A DNA stretch of 37,955 bases from Saccoglossus kowalevskii (taxonomy: Eukaryota; Hemichordata; Enteropneusta; Harrimaniidae). The notes beneath the pieces were generated by a model. It saw only the letters and a list, made by a program, of their open reading frames with translations, was not told the origin of the DNA and ran no database searches. The stretch lies in assembly GCF_000003605.2 (NCBI RefSeq), contig NW_003145402.1:1-37955 (forward strand), written 5' to 3'. Shown here in pieces: positions 10,370 through 23,448 of the stretch (the first letter of the stretch is position 1; each line of letters begins with the position of its first letter). A program made the translations under genes and the position numbers.

Positions 10370-11102
10370 CCCTGATAGATGAGTGGTTAGGTGATCGACC
10401 GATAATGTAAGTAAAGTTCAAAAGTTCAATCGGTCGTGGTTAGTGCTTGCATGGGAGACAACCTGAGAAAACCAGCAGGTGACACTTTTTTGAGTTTTTG
10501 CGTCTGCACTTATTTGGTACAAGCTGTTAAAACAGCGTGCAAAGTTCTCCAAAGCGATTCCAAAGTTGCTAGAATTGTTTGTTTATTTGACCTAAGTTGT
10601 TGTTATATCGAACCACGCAGTTATAAAGTATGAAATATGAATAAAATCCATTTGAAACCTCCCATGTTAGCAGACTGTCATATGAGCCGGCCGTAAAATG
10701 AACAAACACATACTAAAAATTTTAAAATCGATTGAAAAGTTGGTGGATTTGCGTGTATATTCCCCCTAAGTCATTTCATATGGAACCCCGCAGTTAAATT
10801 TAGAAAAAAATTATGTAAAAGTCAAAAAAGGCTATTTATGTTGGCACATTGCACCACTACCCAAGCGCAAAGTGATTAGCAAAGTGCTTGCAAAGTTGTG
10901 AAAGCTTGTGCAAAGTTGGCAGATTTACATGGAAATGTTACCTATTCTGTTACATTATCGAGTCCAGTTGTTAAAAGTTCGCGAAAGTGAATGAATATGT
11001 CTTAAAAGGCCGCTTGAATACCGTAGTAGCCCTCGAAGGATGTAGAATTTTTAAACATATCCATACATTCAATGGCCGCCAATTACTATAATTTTTAAAT
11101 GA
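10370..11102 (+). repeat. Monomer u15, A/D2, 8-bp duplication
   Basis: 733 bp. Tandem copy of AAAGTTCA inside the box A side of the 5S-like module; not seen elsewhere in the window. Confidence 0.93.
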
Positions 11103-11830
11103 CCCTGATAGATGAGTGGTTAGGTGATCGACCGATAATGGAAGTAAAGTTCAATCTGTCGTGGTTAGTTCTTGCATGGGAGACAACCTGAGAAAACGAG
11201 CAGGTGACACTTTTTTGAGTTTTTGCAGTCTGCACCTAAACGGTGCAAGCTGTTAAAACAGCGTGCAAATTGCTCCAAAGTGATTCTAAAGTTGCTAGAA
11301 TTGTTTGTTTATTTGACCTAAGTTGTTGTTATATCGAACCACGCAGTTATAAAGTATGAAATATGACTAAAATCCATTTGAAACCTCCCATGTTAGCAGA
11401 CTGTCATATGAGCCGGCCGTAAAATGAACAAACACATACTAAAAATGTTAAAAGCGATTTAAAAGTTGGTGGATTCGCGTGTATATTCCCCCTAAGTCAT
11501 TTCATATGGAACCCCGCAGTTAAATTTAGAAAAAAAATATGTAAAAGTCTAAAAAGGCTATTTATGTTGGCACATTGTACCACTACCCAAGCGCAAAGTG
11601 ATTAGCAAAGTGCTTACAAAGTTGTGAAAAGCTTGTGCAAAGTTGGCAGATTTACATGGAAATGTTACCCATTCTGTTACATTATCGAGTCCATTTGTTA
11701 AAAGTTCGCGAAAGTGAATGAAATATGTCATAAAGGGCCGTTTGAATATCGTAGTGGCCCTCGAAGGATGTAGAATTTTTAAACATTTCCATACATTCAA
11801 TGGCCGCCAATTACTATAATTTTTAAATGA
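11103..11830 (+). repeat. Monomer u16, B/D2
   Basis: 728 bp. CACCTAAACGG and AATTGCTCC pair it with u30; preceded by GCTTGAATACCG. Confidence 0.93.
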
Positions 11831-12548
11831 TCCTGATAGATGAGTGGTCAGGTGATCGACCGATAATGGAAGTAAAGTTCAATCTGTCGTGGTTAGTTCT
11901 TGCATGGGAGACAACCTGAGAAAACGAGCAGGTGACACTTTTTTGAGTTTTTGCAGTCTGCACCTATATGTTAAAACAGCGTGCAAAGTTCTCCAAAGTG
12001 ATTCTAAAGTTGCTAGATTTGTTTGTTTATTTGATCTAAGTTGTTGTTATATCGAACCACGCAATTATAAAGTATGAAAAATGACTAAAATCCATTTGAA
12101 ACCTCCCATGTTAGCAGACTGTCATATGAGCCGGCCGTAAAATGAACAAACACATACTAAAATTTTTTAAATCGATTGGAAAGTTGGTGGATTTGCGTGT
12201 ATATTCCCCCTAAGTCATTTCATATAGAACCCCGCAGTTAAATTTAGAATAAAATTATGTAAAGGCCTAAAAAGTCTATTTATGTTGGCACATTGTACCA
12301 CAACCCAAGCGCAAAGTGATTAGCAAAGTGCTTACAAAGTTGTGAAAAGCTTGTGTAAAGTTGGCAGATTTACATGGAAATGTTACCTATTCTGTTACAT
12401 TATCAAGTCCAGTTGTTAAAAGTTCGCGAAAATGAATGAAATATGTCTTAAAAGGCCGTTTGAAAATCGTAGTGGCCCTCGAAGGATGTAGAATTTTTAA
12501 ACATTTCCATACATTCAATGGCCGCCAATTACTATACTTTTTAAATGA
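11831..12548 (+). repeat. Monomer u17, B/D3, 10-bp deletion
   Basis: 718 bp. Same deletion and same TTTTTTAAATCGATTGG as u5 and u21. Confidence 0.93.
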
Positions 12549-13276
12549 TCCTGATAGATGAGTGGTCAGGTGATCGACCGATAATGGAAGTAAAGTTCAA
12601 TCTGTCGTGGTTAGTTCTTGCATGGGAGACAACCTGAGAAAACGAGCAGGTGACACTTTTTTGAATTTTTGCTGTCTGCATCTATTTGGTCCAAGCTGTT
12701 AAAACAGCGTGCAAAGTTCTCCAAAGCGATTCCAAAGTTGCTAGAATTGTTTGTTTATTTGACCTAAGTTGTTGTTATATCGAACCACGCAGTTATAAAG
12801 TATGAAAAATGACTAAAATCCATTTGAAACCTCCCATGTTAGCAGACTGTCATATGAGCCGGCCGTAAAATGAACAAACACATACTAAAATTTTTTAAAT
12901 CGATTGGAAAGTTGGTGGATTTGCGTGTATATTCCCCCTAAGTCATTTCATATAGAACCCCGCAGTTAAATTTAGAATAAAATTATGTAAAGGCCTAAAA
13001 AGTCTATTTATGTTGGCACATTGTACCACAACCCAAGCGCAAAGTGATTAGCAAAGTGCTTACAAAGTTGTGAAAAGCTTGTGTAAAGTTGGCAGATTTA
13101 CATGGAAATGTTACCTATTCTGTTACATTATCAAGTCCAGTTGTTAAAAGTTCGCGAAAATGAATGAAATATGTCTTAAAAGGCCGTTTGAATATCGTAG
13201 TGGCCCTCGAAGGATGTAGAATTTTTAAACATTTTAATACATTCAATGGCCGCCAATTACTATATTTTTTAAATGA
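12549..13276 (+). repeat. Monomer u18, B/D3
   Basis: 728 bp. Its spacer repeats that of u17; starts like B but turns A-type (CTAGAATTG) after the CAAAG cluster. Confidence 0.93.
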
Positions 13277-14005
13277 CCCTGATAGATGAGTAGTCAGGTG
13301 ATCGACCGATAATGGAAGTAAATTTCAATCGGTCGTGGTTAGTGCTTGCATGGGAGACAACCTGAGAAAACCAGCGGGTGACACTTTTTTGAGTTTTTGC
13401 TGTCTGCATCTATTTGGTCCAAGCTGTTAAAACAGCGTGCAAAGTTCTCCAAAGCGATTCCAAAGTTGCTAGACCTTGTTTGTTCATTTGACCTAAGTTG
13501 TTGTTATATCGAACCACGCAGTTATAAAGTATGAAAAATGACTAAAATCCATTTGAGACCTCCCATGTTAGCAGACTGTCATATGAGCCGGCCGTAAAAT
13601 GAACAAACACATACTAAAAATGTTAAAAGCTATTGAAAAGTTGGTGGATTTGCGTGTATATTCCACCTGCGTTATTACATACAGAACACCGCAGTTAAAT
13701 TTAGAACAAAATTATGTAAAAGGCTAAAACAGCTATTTATGTTGGCACATTGTACCACTACCCAAGCGCAACGTGAGTAACAAAGTGCTTACAAAGTTGT
13801 GAAAAGCTTGTGCAAAGTTGGCAGATTTACATGGAAATGTTACCTATTCTGTTACATTATCGAGTCCATTTGTTAAAAGTTCGCGAAAGTGAATGAAATA
13901 TGTCATAAAGGGCCGTTTGAATATCGTAGTGGCCCTCGAAGGATGTAGAATTTTTAAACATTTCCATACATTCAATGGCCGCCAATTACTATAATTTTTA
14001 AATGA
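13277..14005 (+). repeat. Monomer u19, A'/D1
   Basis: 729 bp. Private changes include AGACCTTG and CACCTGCG. Confidence 0.93.
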
Positions 14006-14731
14006 TCCTGATAGATGAGTGGTCAGGTGATCGAGCGGTAATGGAAGTAAAGTTCAATCTGTCGTGGTTAGTTCTTGCATGGGAGACAACCTGAGAAAAC
14101 GAGCAGGTTTTTTTTTGAGTTTTTGCAGTCTGCACTTATTTGGTCCAAGCTGTTAAAACAGCGTGCAAAGTTCTCCAAAGCGATTCCAAAGTTGCTAGAA
14201 TTGTTTGTTTATTTGATCTAAGTTGATGTTATATCGAACCACGCAGTTATAAAGTTATGAAAAATGACTAAAATCCATTTGAAACCTCCCCATTGTTAGC
14301 AGACTGCCATATGAGCCGGCCGTTAAATGAACAAACACATACTAAAAATGTAAAAGCTATTGAAAAGTTGGTGGATTTGCGTGTATATTCCACTAAGTTA
14401 TTACATACAGAACCCCGCAGTTAAATTTAGAACAAAATTATGTAAAAGTCTAAAACAGCTATTTATGTTGGCACATTGTACCACTACCCAAGCGCAACGT
14501 GAGTAACAAAGTACTTACAAAGTTGTGAAAAGCTTGTGCCAAGTTGGCAGATTTACATGGAAATGTTACATATTCTGTTACATTATCGAGTCCATTTGTT
14601 AAAAGTTCGCGAAAGTGAATGAAATATGTCATAAAGAGCCGTTTGAATATCGTAGTGGCCCTCGAAGGATGTAGAATTTTTAAACATTTCCATACATTCA
14701 ATGGCCGCCAATTACTATAATTTTTAAATGA
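14006..14731 (+). repeat. Monomer u20, B/D1, T9 run
   Basis: 726 bp. TGACAC lost, 9 T; TCGAGCGGTAATGG as in u12. Clustered single-base indels at about 14250-14395. Confidence 0.93.
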
Positions 14732-15449
14732 TCCTGATAGATGAGTGGTCAGGTGATCGACCGATAATGGAAGTAATGTTCAATCTGTCGTGGTTAGTTC
14801 TTGCATGGGAGACAACCTGAGAAAACGAGCAGGTGACACTTTTTTGAGTTTTTGCAGTCTGCACCTATATGTTAAAACAGCGTGCAAAGTTCTCCAAAGT
14901 GATTCTAAAGTTGCTAGATTTGTTTGTTTATTTGATCTAAGTTGTTGTTATATCGAACCACGCAATTATAAAGTATGAAAAATGACTAAAATCCATTTGA
15001 AACCTCCCATGTTAGCAGACTGTCATATGAGCCGGCCATAAAATGAACAAACACATACTAAAATTTTTTAAATCGATTGGAAAGTTGGTGGATTTGCGTG
15101 TATATTCCCCCTAAGTCATTTCATATAGAACCCCGCAGTTAAATTTAGAATAAAAGTATGTAAAGGCCTAAAAAGTCTATTTATGTTGGCACATTGTACC
15201 ACAACCCAAGTGCAAAGTGATTAGCAAAGTGCTTACAAAGTTGTGAAAAGCTTGTGTAAAGTTGGCAGATTTACATGGAAATGTTACCTATTCTGTTACA
15301 TTATCAAGTCCAGTTGTTAAAAGTTCGCGAAAATGAATGAAATATGTCTTAAAAGGCCGTTTGAATATCGTAGTGGCCCTCGAAGGATGTAGAATTTTTA
15401 AACATTTTAATACATTCAATGGCCGCCAACTACGATATTTTTTAAATGA
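14732..15449 (+). repeat. Monomer u21, B/D3, 10-bp deletion
   Basis: 718 bp. Third member of the u5/u17/u21 set. Confidence 0.93.
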
Positions 15450-16177
15450 CCCTGATAGATGAGTAGTCAGGTGATGGACGGATAATGGAAGTAAATTTCA
15501 TTCGTTCGCGGTTAGTGCTGGCATGGGAGCCGCCTTGAGAAACCCGCCAGGTGCCATTTTTTGAAGTTTTTGCATTCTGCATTTATTTGTTCCAAGTTGT
15601 TAAACCAGCGTGCAAAGTTTTCCAAAGGGATTCCAAAGTTGTTGGAATGGTTGGTTTATTTGACTTAAGTTGTTGTTATTTGGAACCAGGCAATTATAAA
15701 GTAGGAAAAAGGATTAAATTCCATTGGAACCTTCCCATGTTAGCGGATTGCCATAGGAGCGGGCGGTAAAAGGACCAAACACTTATTAAAAATGTTAAAA
15801 GGTATTGAAAAATTGGTGGATTTGGGGGTATATTCCCCCTAAGTTATTACAAACAGAACCCCGCAGTTAAATTTAGAACAAAATTATGTAAAAGTCTAAA
15901 ACAGCTATTTATGTTGGCACATTGTACCACTACCCAAGCGCAAAGTGAGTAACAAAGTGCTTGCAAAGTTGTTAAAAGCTTGTGCAAAGTTGGCAGACTT
16001 ACATGGAAAATGTTACCTATTCTGTTACATTATCGAGTCCAGTTGTTAAAAGTTCGCGAAAGTGAATGAATATGTCATAAAAGGCCGTTTGAATATCGTA
16101 GTGGCCCTCGAAGGATGTAGAATTTTTAAACATTTCCATACATTCAATGGCCGTCAATTACGATAATTTTTAAATAA
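15450..16177 (+). repeat. Monomer u22, divergent first half
   Basis: 728 bp. From about 15475 to 15835 there are several dozen substitutions with almost no net length change, many toward G; the rest of the monomer is ordinary. See the separate finding. Confidence 0.9.
15475..15835 (+). other. Highly substituted patch inside u22
   Basis: Sharp edges: ordinary array sequence on both sides. Inside, changes occur every 5-8 bases (TAGGAAAAAGG for TATGAAAAATG, GGGGGTAT for GCGTGTAT, GAGCGGGCGG for GAGCCGGCCG) with few length changes. Excess of T to G, C to G and C to T. Either a diverged copy brought in by exchange or a low-quality consensus stretch. Confidence 0.8.
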
Positions 16178-16904
16178 CCCTGATAGTTGATTGGTTAGGT
16201 GATCGACTGATAATGGAAGTAAAGTTCAATCGGTCGTTGTTAGTGCTTGCATGGGAGACAACTTGAGAAAACCAGCAGGTGACACTTTTTTGAGTTTTTG
16301 CAGTCTGCACTTATTTGGTCCAAGCTGTTAAAACAGCGTGCAAAGTTCTCCAAAGCGATTCCAAAGTTGCTAGAATTGTTTGTTTATTTGACCTAAGTTG
16401 TTGTTATATCGAACCACGCAGTTATAAAGTATGAAAAATGATTAAAATCCATTTGAAACCTCCCATGTTAGCAGACTGCCATAATAGCCGGCCGTAAAAT
16501 GAACAAACACATACTAAAAATGTTAAAAGCTATTGAAAAGTGGGTGGATTTGCGTGTATATTCCACCTAAGTTATTACATACAGAACCCCGCAGTTAAAT
16601 TTAGAACAAAATTATGTAAAAGTCTAAAACAGCTATTTATGTTGGGACATTGTACCACTACCCAAGCGCAACGTGAGTAACAAAGTGCTTACAAAAGTTG
16701 TGAAAAGCTTGTGCAAAAGTTGGCAGATTTACATGGAAATGTTACCTATTCTGTTACATTATCGAGTCCAGTTGTTAAAAGTTCGCGAAAGTGAATGAAT
16801 GTCTTAAAAGGCCGTTTGAATATCGTAGTGGCCCTCGAAGGATGTAGAATTTTTAAACATTTCCATACATTCAATGGCCGTCAATTACGATAATTTTTAA
16901 ATGA
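16178..16904 (+). repeat. Monomer u23, A/D1
   Basis: 727 bp. ACCCTGATAGTTGATTGG, TCGTTGTTAG and AACTTGAG are repeated in u25. Confidence 0.93.
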
Positions 16905-17631
16905 CCCTGATAGATGAGTGGTTAGGTGATCGACCGATAATGTAAGTAAAGTTCAAACGGTCGTGGTTAGTGCTTGCATGGGAGACAACTTGAGAAAACC
17001 AGCAGGTGACACTTTTTTGAGTTTTTGCAGTCTGCACTTATTTGGTCCAAGCTGTTAAAACAGCGTGCAAAGTTCTCCAAAGCGATTCCAAAGTTGCTAG
17101 AATTGTTTGTTTATTTGACCTAAGTTGTTGTTATATCGAACCACGCAGTTATAAAGTATGAAATATGAATAAAATCCATTTGAAACCTCCCATGTTAGCA
17201 GACTGTCATATGAGCCGGCCGTAAAATGAACAAACACATACTAAAAATGTTAAAAGCGATTTAAAAGTTGGTGGATTTGCGTGTATATTCCCCCTAAGTC
17301 ACTTCATATGGAACCCCGCAGTTAAATTTAGAAAAAAATTATGTAAAAGTCTAAAAAGGCTATTTATGTTGGCACATTGTACCACTACCCAAGCGCAAAG
17401 TGATTAGCAAAGTGCTTGCAAAGTTGTGAAAAGCTTGTGCAAAGTTGGCAGATTTACATGGAAATGTTACCTATTCTGTTACATTATCGAGTCCAGTTGT
17501 TAAAAGTTCGCGAAAGTGAATGAATATGTCTTAAAAGGCCGTTTGAATATCGTAGTGGCCCTCGAAGGATGTAGAATTTTTAAACATTTCCATACATTCA
17601 ATGGCCGTCAATTACGATAATTTTTAAATAA
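16905..17631 (+). repeat. Monomer u24, A/D2
   Basis: 727 bp. TTCAAACGGTCG and AACTTGAG as in u32 and u33. Confidence 0.93.
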
Positions 17632-18359
17632 CCCTGATAGTTGATTGGTTAGGTGATCGACTGATAATGGAAGTAAAGTTCAATCGGTCGTTGTTAGTGC
17701 TTGCATGGGAGACAACTTGAGAAAACCAGCAGGTGACACTTTTTTGAGTTTTTGCAGTCTGCACTTATTTGGTCCAAGCTGTTAAAACAGCGTGCAAAGT
17801 TCTCCAAAGCGATTCCAAAGTTGCTAGAATTGTTTGTTTATTTGACCTAAGTTGTTGTTATATCGAACCACGCAGTTATAAAGTATGAAATATGAATAAA
17901 ATCCATTTGAAACCTCCCATGTTAGCAGACTGTCATATGAGCCGGCCGTAAAATGAACAAACACATACTAAAAATGTTAAAAGCTATTGAAAAGTTGGTG
18001 GATTTGCGTGTATATTCCACCTAAGTTATTACATACAGAACCCCGCAGTTAAATTTAGAACAAAATTATGTAAAAGTCTAAAACAGCTATTTATGTTGGC
18101 ACATTGTACCACTACCCAAGCGCAACGTGAGTAACAAAGTGCTTACAAAGTTGTGAAAAGCTTGTGCAAAGTTGGCAGACTTACATGGAAATGTTACCTA
18201 TTCTGTTACATTATCGAGTCTATTTGTTAAAAGTTCGCGAAAGTGAATGAAATATGTCATAAAAGGCCGTTTGATTATCGTAGTGGCCCTCGAAGGATGT
18301 AGAATTTTTAAACATTTCCATACATTCAATGGCCGCCAATTACTATAATTTTTAAATGA
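17632..18359 (+). repeat. Monomer u25, A/D1
   Basis: 728 bp. Module nearly identical to u23, two monomers upstream. Confidence 0.93.
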
Positions 18360-19088
18360 TCCTTATAGATGAGTGGTCAGGGGATCGACCGATAATGGAA
18401 GTAAAGTTCAATCTGTCGTGGTTAGTTCTTGCATGGCAGACAACCTGAGAAAACGAGCAGGTGACACTTTTTTGAGTTTTTGCAGTCTGCACCTATATGG
18501 TGCAAGCATATTAAAACAGAGTGCAAAGTTCTCCAAAGTGATTCTAAACGTTGCTAGATTTGTTTGTTTATTTGATCTAAGTTGTTGTTATATCGAACCA
18601 CGCAATTATAAAGTATGAAAAATGACTAAAATCCATTTGAAACCTCCCATGTTAGCAGACTGTCATATGAGCCGGCCGTAAAATGAACAAACACATACTA
18701 AAAATGTTGAAAGCGATTTAAAAGTTGGTGGATTTGCGTGTATATTCCCCCTAAGTCATTTCATATGGAACCCCGCAGTTAAATTTACAAAAAAATTATG
18801 TAAAAGTCTAAAAAGGCTATTTATGTTGGCACATTGTACCACTACCCAAGCGCAAAGTGATTAGCAAAGTGCTTGCAAAGTTGTGAAAAGCTTGTGCAAA
18901 GTTGGCAGATTTATATGGAAATGTTACCTATTCTATTACATTATCGAGTCCAGTTGTTAAAAGTTCGCTAAAGTGAATGAATATGTCATAAAATGCCGTT
19001 TGAATATCGTAGTGGCCCTCGAAGGATGTAGAATTTTTAAACATTTCCATACATTCAATGGCCTCCAATTACTATAATTTTTAAATGA
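18360..19088 (+). repeat. Monomer u26, B/D2
   Basis: 729 bp. TCCTTATAG start as u4 and u48; CATGGCAGAC change in box C. Confidence 0.93.
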
Positions 19089-19815
19089 TCCTGATAGATG
19101 AGTGGTCAGGTGATCGACCGATAATGGAAGTAAAGTTCAATCGGTCGTGGTTAGTTCTTGCATGGGAGACAACCTGAGAAAACGAGCAGGTGACACTTTT
19201 TTGAGTTTTTGCAGTCTGCACCTATTTGGGCCAAGCTGTTAAAGGAGCGTGCAAATATCTGTAAAGCGATTCCAAAGTTGCTAGATGTGTTTGTTTATTT
19301 GATCTAAGTTGTTGTTATATCGAACCACCCAGTTATAAAGTATGAAACATGACTAAAATCCTTTTGAAACCTCCCATGTTAGCAGACTGTCATATGAGCC
19401 GGCCGTAAAATGAACAAACACATACTAAAAATGTTAAAAGCGATTTAAAAGTTGGTGGATTTGCGTGTATATTCCCCCTAAGTCATTTGATATGGAACCC
19501 CGCAGTTAAATTTAGAAAAAAATTATGTAAAAGTCTAAAAAGGCTATTTATGTTGGCACATTGTACCACTACCCAAGCGCAAAGTGATTAGCAAAGTGCT
19601 TGCAAAGTTGTGAAAAGCTTGTGCGAAGTTGGCAGATTTACAAGGAAATGTTACCTATTCTATTACATTATCGAGTCCATTTGTTAAAAGTTCGCGAAAG
19701 TGAATGAATATGTCTTAAAAGGCCGTTTGAATATCGTAGTGGCCCTCGAAGGATGTAGAATTTTAAAACATTTCCATACATTCAATGGCCGTCAATTACG
19801 ATAATTTTTAAATCA
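19089..19815 (+). repeat. Monomer u27, A/B hybrid, D2
   Basis: 727 bp. CGGTCG is A-type, GTTCTTG and CGAGCAGG are B-type. TTAAAGGAGCG and GGGCCAAGC disrupt the inverted repeat. Confidence 0.92.
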
Positions 19816-20541
19816 CCCTGATAGATGAGTGGTTAGGTGATCGACCGATAATGGAAGTAAATTTTAATCGGTCGTGATTAGTGCTTGCATGGGAGACAAC
19901 CTGAGAAAACCAGCGGGTGACACTTTTTTGAGTTTTTGCTGTCTGCATCTATTTGGTCCAAGCTATTAAAACAGCGTGCAAAGTTCTCCAAAGCGATTCC
20001 AAAGTTGCTAGATTTGTTTGTTTATTTGACCTAAGTTGTTGTTATATCGAACCACGCGGTTATAAAGTATGAAATATGACTAAAATCCATTTGAAACCTC
20101 TCATGTTAGCAGAGTGTCTTATGACTGGCCGTAAAATGAACAAACACATACTAAAAATGTTAAAAGCGATTGAAAAGTTGGTGGTTTTGCGTGTATATTC
20201 CCCCTAAGTCATTTCATATAGAACCCCGCAGTTAAATTTAGGATAAAATTATGTAAAAGTCTAAAAAGGCTATTTATGTTGGCACATTGTACCACAACCC
20301 AAGCGCAACGTGATTAGCAAAGTGCTTGCAAAGTTGTGAAAAGCTTGTGCAAAGTTGGCAGATTTACATGGAAATGTTACCTATTCTGTTACATTATCGA
20401 GTCCAGTTGTTAAAAGTTCGCGAAAGTGAATGAATATGTCTTAAAAGGCCGTTTGAATATCGTAGTGGCCCTCGAAGGATGTAGAATTTTTAAACATTTT
20501 TATACATTCAATGGCCGCCAATTCTGATATTTTTTAAATGG
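19816..20541 (+). repeat. Monomer u28, A'
   Basis: 726 bp. TCACCCTGATAG, CGCGGTTATAAAG, ACTGGCCG and TTTAGGATAAAA are all shared with u42. Confidence 0.93.
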
Positions 20542-21271
20542 CCCTGATAGATGAGTAGTCCGGTGATCGACCGATAATGGAAGTAAATTTCAATCGGTCG
20601 TGGTTAGTGCTTGCATGGGAGACAACCTGAGAAAACCAGCAGGTGACACTTTTTTGAGTTTTCGCCGTCTGCACCTATATGGTGCAAGCTGTTAAAACAG
20701 CTTGCAAAGTTCTCCAAAGCGATTCTAAAGTTGCTAGATTTGTTAGTTTATTTGATCTAAGTTGTTGTTATATCGAACCACGCAGTTATAAAGTATGAAA
20801 AATGACTAAAATCCATTTGAAACCTCCCATGTTAGCAGACTGTCATATGAGCCGGCCGTAAAATGAACAAACACATACTAAAAATGTTAAAAGCGATTTA
20901 AAAGTTGGTGGATTTGCGTGTATATTCCCCCTAAGTCATTTCATATGGAACCCCGCAGTTAAATTTAGAAAAAAATTATGTAAAAGTCTAAAAAGGCTAT
21001 TTATGTTGGCACATTGTACCACTACCCAAGCGCAAAGTGATTAGCAAAGTGCTTGCAAAGTTGTGAAAAGCTTGTGCAAAAGTTGGCAGATTGACATGGA
21101 AATGTTACCTATTTCTGTTACATTATCGAGTCCAGTTGTTAAAAGTTCGCGAAAGTGAATGAAATATGTCTTAAAAGGCCGCTTGAATACCGTAGTGGCC
21201 CTCGAAGGATGTAGAATTTTTAAACATTTCCATACATTCAATGGCCGCCAATTACTATAATTTTTAAATGA
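20542..21271 (+). repeat. Monomer u29, A' then B, D2
   Basis: 730 bp. Switches from A' upstream of box C to B-type TATATGGTGC after it. Confidence 0.92.
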
Positions 21272-22001
21272 CCCTGATAGATGAGTGGTTAGGTGATCGA
21301 CCGATAATGGAAGTAAAGTTTAATCTGTCGTGGTTAGTTCTTGCATGGGAGACAACCTGATAAAACGAGAAGGTGACACTTTTTTGAGTTTTTGCAGTCT
21401 GCACCTAAATGGTGCAAGCTGTTAAAACAGCGTGCAAATTGCTCCAAAGTGATTCTAAAGTTGCTAGATTTGTTTGTTTATTTGATCTAAGTTGTTGTTA
21501 TATCGTACCACGCAATTATAAAGTATGAAACAATGACTAAAATCCATTTGAAACCTCCCATGTTAGCAGACTGTCATATGAGCCGGCCGTAAAATGAACA
21601 AACACATACTAAAAATGTTAAAAGCGATTTAAAAGTTGGGTGGATTTGCGTGTATATTCCCCCTAAAGTCATTTCATATGGAACCCCGCAGTTAAATTTA
21701 GAAAAAAATTATGTAAAAGTCTAAAAAGGTTATTTATGTTGGCACATTGTACCAATACCCAAGCGCAAAGTGATTAGCAAAGTGCTTGCAAAGTTGTGAA
21801 AACCTTGTGCGAAGTTGGCAGATTTACATGGAAATGTTACCTATTCTGTTACATTATCGAGTCCAGTTGTTAAAAGTTCGCGAAAGTGAATGAATATGTC
21901 TTAAAAGGCCGTTTGAATATCGTAGTGGCCCTCGAAGGATGTAGAATTTTAAAACATTTCCATACATTCAATGGCCGTCAATTACGATAATTTTTAAATG
22001 A
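21272..22001 (+). repeat. Monomer u30, B/D2
   Basis: 730 bp. Pairs with u16 by CACCTAAATGG, AATTGCTCC and the GCTTGAATACCG before it. Confidence 0.93.
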
Positions 22002-22728
22002 CCCTGATAGATGAGTGGTTAGGTGATCGACCGATGATGTAAGTAAAGTTCAATCTGTCGTGGTTAGTGCTTGCATGGGAGACAACCTGAGAAAACCAGC
22101 AGGTGACACTTTTTTGAGTTTTTGCAGTCTGCACCTATATGGTGCAAGCTGTTAAAACAGCGTGCAAAGTTCTCCAAAGCGATTCCAAAGTTGCTAGAAT
22201 TGTTTGTTTATTTGACCTAAGTTGTTGTTATATCGAACCACGCAGTTATAAAGTATGAAATATGAATAAAATCCATTTGAAACCTCCCATGTTAGCAGAC
22301 TGTCATATGAGCCGGCCGTAAAATGAACAAACATATACTAAAAATTTTAAAATCGATTGAAAATTTGGTGAATTTGCGTGTATATTCCCCCTAAGTCATT
22401 TCATATGGAACCCCGCAGTTAAATTTAGAAAAAAATTATGTAAAAGTCTAAAAAGGCTATTTATGTTGGCACATTGTACCACTACCCAAGCGCAAAGTGA
22501 TTAGCAAAGTGCTTGCAAAGTTGTGAAAACCTTGTGCGAAGTTGGCAGATTTACATGGAAATGTTAACTATTCTGTTACATTATCGAGTCCAGTTGTTAA
22601 AAGTTCGCGAAAGTGAATGAATATGTCTTAAACGGCCGTTTGAATATCGTAGTGGCCCTCGAAGGATGTAGAATTTTTAAACATTTCCATACATTCAATG
22701 GCCGTCAATTACGATTATTTTTAAATGA
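22002..22728 (+). repeat. Monomer u31, A/B mix, D2
   Basis: 727 bp. Has B-type TCTGTCG but A-type GTGCTTG and CCAGCAGG. Confidence 0.92.
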
Positions 22729-23448
22729 ACCTGATAGATGAGTGGTTAGGTGATTGACCGATAATGTAAGTAAAGTTCAAACGGTCGTGGTTAGTGCTTG
22801 CATGGGAGACAACTTGAGAAAACCAGCAGGTGACACTTTTTTGAGTTTTTGCAGTCTGCACTTATTTGGTCCAAGCTGTTAAAACAGCGTGCAAAGTTCT
22901 CCAAAGCGATTCCAAAGTTGCTAGAATTGTTTGTTTATTTGACCTAAGTTGTTGTTATATCGAACCACGCAGTTATAAAGTATGACTAAAATTCATTTGA
23001 AACCTCCCATGTTAGCAGACTGTCATATGAGCCAGCCGTAAAATGAACAAACACATACTAAAAATGTTAAAAGCGATTTAAAAGTTGGTGGATTTGCGTG
23101 TATATTCCCCCTAAGTCATTTCATATGGAACCCCGCAGTTAAATTTAGAAAAAAATTATGTAAAAGTCTAAAAAGGCTATTTATGTTGGCACATTGTACC
23201 ACTACCCAAGCGCAAAGTGATTAGCAAAGTGCTTGCAAAGTTGTGAAAAGCTTGTGCAAAGTTGGCAGATTTACATGGAAATGTTACCTATTCTGTTACA
23301 TTATCGAGTCCAGTTGTTAAAAGTTCGCGAAAGTGAATGAATATGTCTTAAACGGCCGTTTGAATATCGTAGTGGCCCTCGAAGGATGTAGAATTTTTAA
23401 ACATTTCCATACATTCAATGGCCCTCAATTACGATTATTTTTAAATAA
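22729..23448 (+). repeat. Monomer u32, A/D2, 8-bp deletion
   Basis: 720 bp. AAATATGA-type bases missing after AAAGTATGA. Otherwise a near copy of u33; both are preceded by TTAAACGGCCG. Confidence 0.93.

Noticed and set aside
11558-12077. Recurring frames with similar peptides (11558-11800 minus and 11889-12077 plus, again at 14459-14978)
   Set aside because: Peptide similarity is simply repeat similarity; frames are broken in most copies by indels, and differences do not favour silent sites. Not genes.
15551-15769. 72-codon frame in u22
   Set aside because: Arises from the substituted patch; no family recognised and no homologous frame of the same length in other copies.
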